Of a stretch of 64,000 nucleotides of DNA, positions 55,117-64,000 are shown in pieces. This stretch comes from Pyropia yezoensis. Taxonomy: Eukaryota; Rhodophyta; Bangiophyceae; Bangiales; Bangiaceae. Positions within the stretch are counted from its first letter, which is position 1. Each line of letters opens with the position of its first letter. The DNA lies in assembly GCA_009829735.1 (NCBI GenBank), contig CM020620.1, forward strand, positions 4,952,299 through 5,016,298, read 5' to 3'. The notes under the pieces were generated by a model that ran no database searches, had not been told where the DNA came from, and saw only the letters and a list, made by a program, of their open reading frames with translations. A program made the position numbers and the translations under genes.

Positions 55117-58100
55117 GCTGCGGCCGGGGGGGGGGGGTCCGTTGGTGGCCTCGGCAGCCCGGCCACCTCGACAAAGGGTGGAGGTGCGAACGAGCGCCGC
55201 GCCCAGTCGGGGAACTGACAACGGGCGGGGGGGCGGCCCGCACCTCGCGTGGCGGGTAAGGAGGTGGGGATGGGGGGATGGGGCGGCGGCAGGAGATGTG
55301 GGGACGGCAGGAGGGGGGGGGGCGGCGGCTCACAGCAGAGGGGAGCGACGCCCTCGCGGTGACACAAGCGCAAGAAACAACGCGTCAGCGCAGTGGCCGA
55401 GGCGGGGTAGGAGGGAAGCGGGGGGGCGGACAAGGGCCGCCGCGTCACGGATGCCGTCTGTCTCGCGGCGACACACAGATATCGTTGTGCAAGCACAGCG
55501 GTGAGGTGGGGGGTGTGAAGCTACATACATGTCTTGTCTGCGTTGCAGCAACGCCGTATCCCCCCCCCCCCCGCCGTTCGACGCCGCCCCACGTCCCCCT
55601 GTGCCGGCCGAGCGACCCAACCAGCGGTCGTCGCCCTGGGTCCGGCGAGCCGACGTCTTTTCTTGCCTGCACGGTGGTTTGCAAGGGGGGATCGTCCATC
55701 GCGCACCTCTCGTGCGAAGCCACCACTGGCCAGACAGGCCTCCCGGGGGGGGTGCGAGCAGCCAGCTGGCGACACCCGCGTGCGAGGCCCCGCCTCGATC
55801 CACCAGCAGGAGAGCGACCGCCAATCGCGCTCGTCAATCGGATCAGGGGGGGACGCGCGTGCCTGCTGACGCGCGTCTATGGTCCGCGACGGCACCTGCA
55901 AGGCCAGCGGGTGCGGACTGCTATGTTGAAGGGACGGGAACGCCGAATTTGAATGGCATCACATCGATCTCACAGCGTGCAGTGACTTTGGGAGCTGATA
56001 AAGCTACGACATTTGCTCACCATAACGAACGCCATGATCGGGCCACCCAGATCATGGACGGCCTAAGCAGACAAATTCATTAATTGATGAATAATAATCG
56101 TGAATAGAAAACCCGTTCATAATGTATTGTAAATTGATGTTTCATGCAAGGACAGCCCCCAAGTGTATGCTTTGAGTGGTCACACCGTCAGATGGTCACT
56201 GCTCGGCCGGCAAGCGCGAATCCTTTCGCCTCGCTGCTGTAATTGTCCTTTTCTCCACACCTCCCAGGCTACAACGTCACATTGGTAAGGAACGGAGGGA
56301 CGCTTACCTCAATCACTCACGCTAATGCTGCGGTCAATTCCGACGCCGGCGCCACCTCTACCCTATCGGCCAATATTGTTGGCAGCGCGCCCTGCAGGCG
56401 ACGCCGAGTGCTCGAGCACGTCCAACATCACCACGGGCGCGCGTGTGACTGACCGCAGGAATTGAGGAAATGACTGTGGTCCAAGGCAATCCCGAGAGAT
56501 TAACCAGTGGATGAATCTATCGGGGATGAACAAAATACCGATTTCTTCCATCCATGACCCTGGCCCCTCCTGGTATTGGATGTTCCCCAAGTATGTGATG
56601 TCATCTACCCAACGATAACGACTTGTTCTTGGTTCCGTGCTGTTGGCATTGACGGGATCGCGATGCATTGACCATCACTGGGGGGGCGAGCGAGGCGAGA
56701 TTGCGAGACTCTTTGGCCCTGCTGCGGGGGTACGAAGCGGGAGCACCGGTGACCCATGGCGGAAGGCAGGTGGGACTGGTGGCGGCAGGAGAGGCGCGGT
56801 GGGGACGGCGGTGACGGTGGTGATGATGATGGCGGCAGTGGTGGCGGTGGCGGCGGTGGTGGCAGCGGGGAGCCCCAGCCCCCCCCCCCCCGCCCCGCCA
56901 CCGCAAAGATGTGGCGCCCGTGCGGGCAGGGGCGGCGAAGCGTGCCTGGCCGGCGGCGAGGCGGCGAGACGGCGGCGGGGGCTGACGGGAAGAGCGGGAT
57001 CAGGCCGGCCGCCGCCACCACCCCGCCGCCACCACCGCCGACGGGCCGCGCCTGCGTGCGTGCGTGGATGTAGGTTCTGTACAGTACAGTACATACATCC
57101 ATACGCGGCAGCCGCCAATGGGGGCGGTGGACAGCCACGGCGCCCTTGGTGGGGAAGCGACCAGGAAAGGTCTGGGGGAAGGAGGGGTAGGGGGCGGCAC
57201 GCCCCGCCAGTGCCCGCCCACTGGCCGGCCCTACAGCCGGCGGGGCGCGTCGCGCGGCGGGGGCAGCCCCTGCCGGGTCCCCCCCCCCTCCCGCCAGCGC
57301 CGTCTGCACCCAGAACCCTCCCCCCCCCGTGGGAGCGCGCGCGCGCACGCGAGCGCCCCCCACCTGTTGTCCACACGCCTCCCCCACCTGGCCCCTCGGC
57401 TGTAGATAGCTGCCCCCAACGGCCTGCGTCGTCGTCGTCGCCCTCACCGCCGGTCGCGTACGCCGGACGGCAACGGGGGATTGGTGTGGGGCCGTGATGG
57501 GGCGGGCGGCCAAAAGTGGCCGCGTCGACGGCGGTGGCCACGGCTAGGGGGCGGGTCCGGGCCGTCCCCCCTACGCCCCCGCCACCCGCTGCCGGCGTGG
57601 ATGCGGCCGCCGCGCAGAGGCGCTCGGGTCGCCGCCGAGACGGGACGGATGGCGGCTGGCCGTCTCGGGAGGCGGTGGTGGCAGTAGCGGCAGCGGCGGC
57701 AGCGGCAGCGGCAGCAGGACGCCACGCGGTCGCCAACCGGCGGGCGCGCGGCGTCCATGCGCCCCGCTCACGTGCCCGCCCGCCCGCCCGCCCGCCCGCC
57801 CGCCCGCCCGCCCGGCCGCCCGCCCGGCCGTCGATGGCGGCACGCGCGGCGGTGCGCACGGCCGGCCACACCCGCCGTGCCCATCACACACGCCCTGCCG
57901 CGGGCGGCCGGCGGGGGGGGTCCGCCCGGCCACGCCGCGGCGCCGCACGCGGGCGGTCCCGGCCACCCGCCGGGCGGCCGCCCTCACGGCCGCGGCGGCG
58001 CCGTCGTGCCGACCCGACAGCCCCAGACGGCGGGGGCGGCGCGGCCGCTACTCGCTCCCCCAGACACCCCCCCCCCCCCACCCCCCCACCCCCTCCACCC

Positions 58101-58119
58101 CACCCACGGTATGGGTGCC
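55117..58119. other. No gene recognised; GC-rich flank with an AT-rich island
   Basis: 55117-55550 is the upstream region of the Argonaute gene. 56040-56150 is a marked AT-rich island in otherwise GC-rich DNA. 56750-57870 has many long frames on both strands, but all are Gly/Pro/Arg/Ala-rich and none shows a domain. It is likely the 3' flank of the DCAF4-like gene. Confidence 0.5.
57776..57835. repeat. (CGCC)n microsatellite
   Basis: A near-perfect run of CGCC units on the + strand. Confidence 0.9.
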
Positions 58120-59123
58120 CTAACCCCCCCCCGGCTCCCGGCCAGCCGCCCACTCCCACATCCCCACGCCGTCGGTGGCGAGCAGCCGCGCCCCCCCCCC
58201 CCCCCCCCCCCCCGGCCACCACCCCCAGCCCCCACGGCGCCGTCGGCGACGGCCACGCGGAGCACCCCCCCCCCCCCCCCCCTCGCGGCGGGCGGCAGCC
58301 AGCGGACGCCCACCGGCGCCCCCCCCGCGGCGGCATCCCACAGCAGCACCGCCGCGCCGCCCCCCCCCCCGCCCGCCGCCCCCCCCCCGCACCCATCGCC
58401 GCCGTCCCGCCGCCGCCAGCGGCGGCGGCGGCGGCGGCGGCGGCGGCTGCGGCGGCGGCTGCGGGGGTGGCGGCGGCGACCAGCCCCGCGCCGACGGCCA
58501 GGCCGCCGCCGCCGCCGCCAATGCTGCCGCCCCCACCGGCGGGGAGGCCCGTGTAGCGCACCAGCGGTCGTGGGGGGGGGCGCGCGGGGGGGGGCGGGGC
58601 GCCGCCGCTGCCGCCGCGGCCGCCGCTGCGGCCGCTGCTGCTGCTGCCGCCGACGCCGCCGACGCCGCCCGCCATGCGGAGGTCCCACGCGGCAACGCCG
58701 CCGGCCGCGTCGGCGGTCGTCACTGCCCAGCCGCCGTCGGTGGCGAGCGCCACCAGCGGCGATGCCGCCGCCGGCCCACCGCCGCCGGCGCCCCCATGGC
58801 CACGGCGCGCGGCCGTCGCGGCGGCAGCCGCGCGGAAGAGCACCACCGGCGACGGCGAGCGGGGGTCCCAGCCCACGAGGTACCCGCCGCGGGTGCCCGC
58901 CAGGAGGGGCAGCAGCCCCCCCTCGCCCCCGCCCCCACCGGCCGCCGCGACGCACAGCACCGACCCGGCGCGGCGGAGCGGGCGCCAGTCGGCCACCATC
59001 CCGCCACCCCCGGCCCGGAACGGCGCCGCAACATCCCACACCACCCCGACGCCGGCTTCAAAGCCGGCGGCCACCAGCCCACCGCCACCGCCACCGCCAC
59101 CACCACCACCACCGCCACCGCCA

Positions 59124-59158
<35 letters not shown>

Positions 59159-59746
59159 ACCACCGTCACCGCCACCGCCGCCACCACCACCGCCGCTGCC
59201 GCTTCCGCCCCTGCCGCTGCCGACGGGGCGTGTCGGACCGCCGGCGGCGGCCGTGACGCCCGGCGGCGGCGCGGCGGTAACACAGAAGGGGGGACCCCGG
59301 GCGCCCAGCACGACCCAGAGGCCGCCCCACGGGGGGCAGCGGGCCGCCGTCGCACCCCTTGCGGCAGTCTCCCCCGCCGCCGCCGCCGCCGCCGCCGCCG
59401 CCCCCCCCGCCCGCACGTCACTGACGGCCAGCCGCGTAAAGCGCGTCAGTCCCCCCCACACCGCCACCACCACCCGCACGTCCACCACCGCCGCCGGGGA
59501 TGGTGGGGGGTTGAAGCGGCGGCGGCCGCCAGCCGCGGCGCCACCCCCAGCCCTACCCCCACCCCCACTCTCGCCCCCAACACCACGACCACCACCACCA
59601 CCACTACCACCAGACGGCCGGGCGCACACACCCCGCCCCCCCGGCGGGTGGGCGACCGCCGCCACCCCGGCGGCGGTGGCCGCCGACGCCACCTGAACCG
59701 GCGGCACGTCCGCGGCGGTCAGCCGTAGGCGTGGGGCGGGGGTCCA

Positions 59747-59792
<46 letters not shown>

Positions 59793-60414
59793 ACCCCCCC
59801 GTCGGGCTGGACGGCCACCACCACCCCCGGCGCCGACACTGCCACGCCCAGCGGGCGGCCGCCGTCCCCCCCCCCGCCACCCCATGCCGGCCGTGCCGCC
59901 ACGGCCGGCGTGGCGGGGAGCGCCGCCACCGCCGCCGCCGCCCGGAGGCCGACCCGCGCTGCCAGCGGTGGTGGGACCGCCGGCGCCCGCCGCAGCGGCG
60001 GCGGCGGCGGCGACGGCGACGGCGGCGGCGGCGGGGCACCGACGGCAGCCGACCCCCCGCCCCCCCCCTCGCGGGACCGCCCCTGCCCCTGCGGCTGCTG
60101 TCGTCGCCGCTTTTGCGGCCGCCGCTGCTGCTGCTGCCGGGGCGGCGGCGGCGGCAGGGGTGGCGGCGCGGGCGGGCCCGCCGCCGCCGCCCCCCCGCCG
60201 GGAGGCCGCGGCCGCCCCGCCGCCGGGCGCCACGGCATGGACCGCCCCCACCCTGTGAGCGACCGGACGGCGAGGAGCGTCGGCAACAGCGGCGGCGGCG
60301 GCGGCGGCGGCGGCGGCCGCCGCGGTGGCAGGGACGACGACGACGGCGACGGCGACAAGGACGACGGGGAGGCGGCAGCGGGGATGCGCTGCGGGGGTGG
60401 GGCCGCGGCGCCGT

Positions 60415-60446
<32 letters not shown>

Positions 60447-60589
60447 GCCACGCCCGCCGCGGCTGGGGGGGGCCCCCCGCCGGCGAGGGGCGTGGCGCAG
60501 CGGCCGACGCGAAAGTAGCGGCGGCGGGCGGGGTCGTAGTGGAAGCCCGGGATGTGGGGGACGGGGGGGCAGGGAGGGGGCGGCGCCAT
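58120..60589 (-). CDS. DCAF4-like (WDR21-type) WD-repeat protein
   Basis: Starts at the ATG at 60589 (MAPPPPCPPVPHIPGFHYDP). The opening IPGFHYDPARRRYFRV is the signature of DCAF4/WDR21 proteins (PGFyyDpekkRYF). WD-repeat pieces follow: AGTRGGYLVGWDPR (about 58850-58905), ATDGGWAVTTADAAGGVAAWDLR (about 58680-58755), VLLWDAAAGGAPVGVRW (about 58295-58360) and LLATDGVGMWEW (about 58130-58190). Between them lie huge poly-Gly, poly-Ala and Pro runs. The last two pieces are in two further frames, with the shifts falling in C runs (18 and 23 bases, among others), so either the assembly has homopolymer errors or the gene has been shifted. DCAF4 proteins are substrate receptors of CUL4-DDB1 ubiquitin ligases. 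The 3' end is the stop at 58120 in the last frame. Confidence 0.7.
59750..59792. repeat. 43-base uninterrupted poly-C tract inside the DCAF4-like gene
   Basis: Encodes poly-Gly on the - strand. It is prone to slippage and can form G-quadruplexes. Confidence 0.95.
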
Positions 60590-60918
60590 GGTGGGGTGGA
60601 GTTGGGGGGGGGTTGGAAGGCAGCGTGATGAGGGGGGGGGGGAGGGGGGAGGGGGGAGAGGGGCGGGCGTGCGGGAGGGGAGGCGGGAGGGGGGGGGGGA
60701 GGGGAGGGGGGAGCGGGGGAGGGGGGGATGGGGGAATGGGGGTGGGAAGTAGGTGGGAGGGCGGGGGAGGGAGGGAGAGGGGGGGACGGTGGTGGGTGGG
60801 CGGGGGTGTCCCTTGCACAATGTCATTGGCGTTGTGACGCGGATCAGCGTCGACGGCAGTCGCAGCAGCGGCCGCCGCCGTTCACAGCTCTGCCCCCATC
60901 GCCGCCCCGCCCTCCCCC

Positions 60919-60950
<32 letters not shown>

Positions 60951-60956
60951 CGCGCC
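60590..60956. promoter_or_regulatory. Divergent promoter region with long G and C runs
   Basis: The 367 bases between the DCAF4-like start and the first ATG of the RNA-methyltransferase locus. 60600-60790 is G-rich on the + strand with many runs of 4-13 G; 60919-60949 is almost pure C. No TATA or CCAAT box is seen. Confidence 0.55.
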
Positions 60957-61089
60957 ATGGCGCGCGGCGGGGCGTCCCGTCCCCCCCCGCCCCCCCCCCC
61001 TTTGACCGACGCTCCCACTGCCGCTGCCGCCACCGCCGACGCGGCGCAGGCGGTCACCACCGCCGTCATCCCTCCCCCCGCCACCGCCG

Positions 61090-61120
<31 letters not shown>

Positions 61121-61360
61121 TGCTGCACCGCTGCTGCCGTCGGCGGCGGCGGGTATCCCCCTCCGCGCCTATTTTTCCGCCGACCGCGCCCGCTACGGCA
61201 AGCCCGCGGTGGTGGCGGCGGAGGGGGAGTGGCTGGGGAGTGGGGCGGTGCCCCTCTGCCCGGGCGGCGGCGGCATCGCCGGCGTCGCCGCCGCCGCCGC
61301 AGTCACCGCCGCCGTCCACATCATCCACGTGTCGGCCGCTACGGTGGTGGTGGCGGCCGA

Positions 61361-61391
<31 letters not shown>

Positions 61392-62000
61392 CGCGGCGGC
61401 GGCGCGGGTGCCGACACGGCCGCCGCCTCCGCCGCGGGGTGCCTGTGCGTGCGCGGCCCCGCGGTGGTGGCGGCCGCGACGGCAGCGGTGGCGCCCGCCG
61501 CCGCCGCCGCCACCGCCGCCGCCGCCGCCTCTGCCGGCGACACGGCCAACGACAGCGCCGCCAGCTCTGGCGACGGCACGGCCGATGGCACCGCCGACGG
61601 CACGGGGGCGTCCGGGGGGACGGACCCGCCGCCCTTGTCCGTCCCCGCCCCGCCGTCGCCGCCGCCACCGCTGGCCGAGGTGTACAATGTCGCGTCGAGC
61701 CGCTTTGAGGCCCTCACCCCCGCCACCATCGTGGTCGTCCCCCGCCCGCCCGCCGCGCCCGTCGACGTGCGGCTGGTGCGCGGCGACTGGGCGGTCGTCC
61801 ACAGTGCCATCCGGGGGGCGACGGATACCCTGCCGCCACCGCCGCCGCCACCGGTGCCGCCGCCGCCACCGGTGCCGCCGCCGCCACCGGTGCCGCCGCC
61901 GCTGTCGACGCCGCCACTGCCGCAGCCAACGAGGCGGCCGTCGAGAAGGACGACGACGACGCCGATGATGATGGCAAGTGCGCCACTGGGACAAGAGGGG
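60957..62000 (+). CDS. Probable N-terminal part of the SpoU/TrmH methyltransferase gene
   Basis: ATG at 60957 (MARGGASRPPPPPPPLTDAP), directly after a C run. The frame is Ala/Gly/Pro-rich but has islands of normal protein: IPLRAYFSADRARYGKPAVV near 61160 and LAEVYNVASSRFEALTPATI near 61670. The frame stays open to 62390, but the conserved domain is in the next frame from about 62220. A G run at 61998-62017 or a short intron (a GTAAGG at about 62110 to a C-rich AG near 62215) could join them. That they form one gene is inference: the domain frame has no ATG of its own before the conserved part. Confidence 0.5.
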
Positions 62001-62970
62001 GGGGGGGGGGGGGGGGGACGCCGACCGCGCCGCCCTGCACGTTGGCAGCGCCCGACGGTACCGGTCCCGTCGGGACCGGCCGGCGGGGGTAGGGGCCGGG
62101 TTTGGGGTAAGGGTAGGGGCCGGCGGCACCAGCACCACCGCCCCCGCTGGAGGGGCGGTGGTAGGGGGGAGCGGCGGCGGCGGGGTGGCCTCCCCCCCGC
62201 CCCCCCCCCCCCCGAGCTGGTTTGCCATTGGCATCCTCCGCGGTGGCGTGGAGGCCAACCACGGCACCCTCCACCGGACGGCAGCAAGCCTCGGGGCCGC
62301 CTACACGTTTACCATTGGCGCCCGCTACGCCAAGCGGGTGGAGGGGCGGGCCAACACGCTCGCCGGCCACCTGCCGCTCCTCTCCTTTGACACCATCTCT
62401 GCGTTTGCGGCGGCGGCGCCGCACGGCGCGCCGTGGGTGGCCGTCGAGATGGGCGGCACGCCGCTCGAGGCGTTTGTCCACCCCCCCCGCGCCGTCTACG
62501 TGCTGGGCTCCGAGGCGGGCGACGGCCTGCCGCCCGCCTTTGTGCGGCGGTGCCGGCACCACGTGGCGCTGCCGGCGGTGGGCGGGCGGGCGGGGGTGGC
62601 GAGCTACAACGTCGCTGCCGCGTCGGCGATTGTCATGTGGGACCGGCACGTCAAGGGCATGGGGGGGTTACGCTTTGGGGGGGGGGGGGCGGGGGGGGCG
62701 CGCCGCCGCGCCTCCGCTGCGGCCGGGCCCGACGAGCAGGCTGGCAGGGACGCGGGGGGGGGCGCCGCGGCCGGCGTGGGAAGCGCGGCGGCGGGCGTGG
62801 CCGACGGGGTGCAGGGAGACGACGACGACGGGGATGAGCCGGAGGGCTCGGCTGGCGGGGCAGGGGGACTCGCCTGTGCCAATGGCGCCGCGGCGGGCGG
62901 CGGGGCCGATGGGGATGGGGGCGCCGATGGGGTGGCGGCCGTGTCGGTGGGCCAAGGCTCATGTCCATGA
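61978..62970 (+). CDS. SpoU/TrmH-family RNA 2'-O-methyltransferase
   Basis: The conserved domain runs from 62220 (FAIGILRGGVEANHGTLHRT) to about 62665. All three SPOUT motifs are visible: N-H-G-T-L-H-R (motif 1, near 62257), VYVLGSEAGDGLP (motif 2, near 62500) and ASYNVAAASAIVMWDR (motif 3, near 62600). The SAM-binding knot and the catalytic Arg and Asn are therefore present. Its closest pattern is the small bacterial TrmH-type group of about 160 residues (IEMGG / HPERAIYLLG style), which suggests a bacterial or organelle-derived origin. It would methylate the ribose of a tRNA or rRNA base. The tail after 62665 is Gly/Ala-rich and acidic. The 5' end is uncertain (see the neighbouring entry). 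Confidence 0.85.
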   Translation: MRHWDKRGGGGGGDADRAALHVGSARRYRSRRDRPAGVGAGFGVRVGAGGTSTTAPAGGAVVGGSGGGGVASPPPPPPPSWFAIGILRGGVEANHGTLHRTAASLGAAYTFTIGARYAKRVEGRANTLAGHLPLLSFDTISAFAAAAPHGAPWVAVEMGGTPLEAFVHPPRAVYVLGSEAGDGLPPAFVRRCRHHVALPAVGGRAGVASYNVAAASAIVMWDRHVKGMGGLRFGGGGAGGARRRASAAAGPDEQAGRDAGGGAAAGVGSAAAGVADGVQGDDDDGDEPEGSAGGAGGLACANGAAAGGGADGDGGADGVAAVSVGQGSCP

Positions 62971-64000
62971 AGGGATCGTGCGTCGCCGCCGCCGCTACTC
63001 TTTTGCAGTGCCCGTGGTGTGTCTGTGGCTACGGCGGGCGGGGGTCAACTGTGGACGCGCGGTGGTGGGCCGCTGCGTGCGGGGGGCCCGCCGCCGGCCA
63101 CCGCGGCAGCACCGGCCGCGGCAGCATCCGCCGCGACCGACGGCGAGGCGGTGCGCGGGGTTGGAAGGGCAGCGGCGGCGGCGGCGGCAGGGCGGACGGC
63201 TGCAGCACCCGCTGCGGCGTCGCCCGCGCACCCGCCGTGCGGCGGCGCGGGTGGTGGTGACCAGCTACCGCTACAAGACAGTACATTCACACCCGCACCA
63301 CCTGGCCGTCTGAGAGCTGACCCTCTGACGGCCGCGGCGCGTGGCGACGCCGTCGGCAGCAACGGGGGGGTTGGACCCAGGGGGGCAGGGCAGCAAGGCG
63401 GGGGACTCTTCCCCACCTTGCCCCCCCCACCCTCCTCTGTGGCCGCTCTGCTTGTTTTTGTTGTTGTGTTGCGTTGAGCTCTGGAGCTCTGGGAGAGGCC
63501 GCGCACCCCTCGTTCCTCATGGACGAGAGTGCGGCGCTTGGGCGGCGGCCGCCCCCCGTCCCTCTCTATGTACTCCCTCCGTGCCCTGCAGGGGCGACGG
63601 CGCGCCGCCGCGGTCGGCACGGCGCAGGCGGCCCCGCACGCGACACCCGGGTCGCCACGGAGGGAGCCGCCGGCCGTGCCACATCCGGAGGGGGTCGGCG
63701 GAGACGAGAGGGGTGGCGGGAGCGATGCCGTGCCCGCATGGCGATGGGGCTTGGCCATGGGAAAAAAAGGGGGAGGTCGGGGCGGCGACGGCGCGCGCCG
63801 TGCGGCGGCGGCGTGCCGTCCCCGCTCCTCTACTGCCGCCGCCTGCCCGTCTCGGCCGCCCGCGTATCGATGCCGCCGCCCGGCGGCCAGCCGTGGGTGG
63901 ACCACCCGCCACGGCTGGCGGCTTGGCGTCGACGGCCGCCGCCACGACGCCCGCAGACCGCCGGTACAGGATACGGCTCCCCCAGGCCGGCGGCACGCGG
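62971..64000. other. No gene recognised at the right edge
   Basis: Pro/Ala/Arg-rich frames occur on both strands. A - strand frame from 63905 or 63996 could start a gene, but no domain is visible and the window ends. Confidence 0.4.

Noticed and set aside
54283-55218. Long + strand frame opposite the Argonaute gene
   Set aside because: It mirrors the Argonaute coding strand, where every AGO motif is in place; the + frame has no domain.
57757-59728. Several + strand frames of 300-520 codons
   Set aside because: Pro/Arg/His/Ala runs forced by GC repeats; they lie opposite the DCAF4-like gene and show no domain.
60882-62287. Large - strand frames opposite the SpoU locus
   Set aside because: The + strand carries clear SPOUT motifs; the - frames are compositional.
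1-64000. tRNA or rRNA genes
   Set aside because: No cloverleaf with a plausible T-loop and anticodon, and no rRNA core sequence, was recognised by eye; a tRNAscan-SE and Rfam run would decide.

Overview
This window looks like nuclear DNA of a GC-rich, intron-poor eukaryote. It has long single-exon genes, very high third-position GC, long poly-Ala/Gly/Pro tracts and eukaryote-only families (a catalytic Argonaute, a DCAF4-like WD-repeat protein, multi-C2H2 fingers, chromodomain Ty3 elements). A bangiophyte red alga (Porphyra/Pyropia type) fits best, but that is inference from style; a GC-rich green alga is not excluded. No CRISPR array, rRNA or tRNA gene was recognised.

Layout. 1-9268: element A, a Ty3/gypsy chromovirus on the + strand, its 5' LTR cut by the window edge. 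9.3-19.4 kb: gene-poor DNA with remnants of a Ulp1-type protease, a SET-domain protein, an 18-bp-period repeat array and a decayed Pro-rich reading frame. 19468-29599: element B, a second chromovirus on the - strand with near-identical LTRs and a perfect 5-bp target duplication. 30418-30987: solo LTR of family A. 31.6-37.4 kb: a KDZ-like transposase remnant, a candidate short solo LTR and unassigned reading frames. 37768-38641: solo LTR of family C. 39178-46544: element C, a third chromovirus (- strand) with a zinc-finger reading frame between primer site and gag. 47579-48427: an older relative of the C LTR. 49.4-49.8 kb: a MITE candidate. From 50.4 kb the window turns to host genes: a TFIIIA-like zinc-finger gene (+), a convergent Argonaute gene (-), and, in extremely GC-rich DNA, a divergent pair made of a DCAF4-like WD-repeat gene (-) and a SpoU/TrmH RNA methyltransferase gene (+).

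Most notable: elements A and B both carry, between the chromodomain end of pol and the 3' LTR, a long reading frame on the opposite strand. The two antisense proteins share several conserved blocks in the same order, so a conserved antisense accessory gene appears to belong to this chromovirus lineage. I recognise no known domain in it. The silencing nuclease Argonaute, which in many eukaryotes acts on such elements, lies about 8 kb beyond element C.
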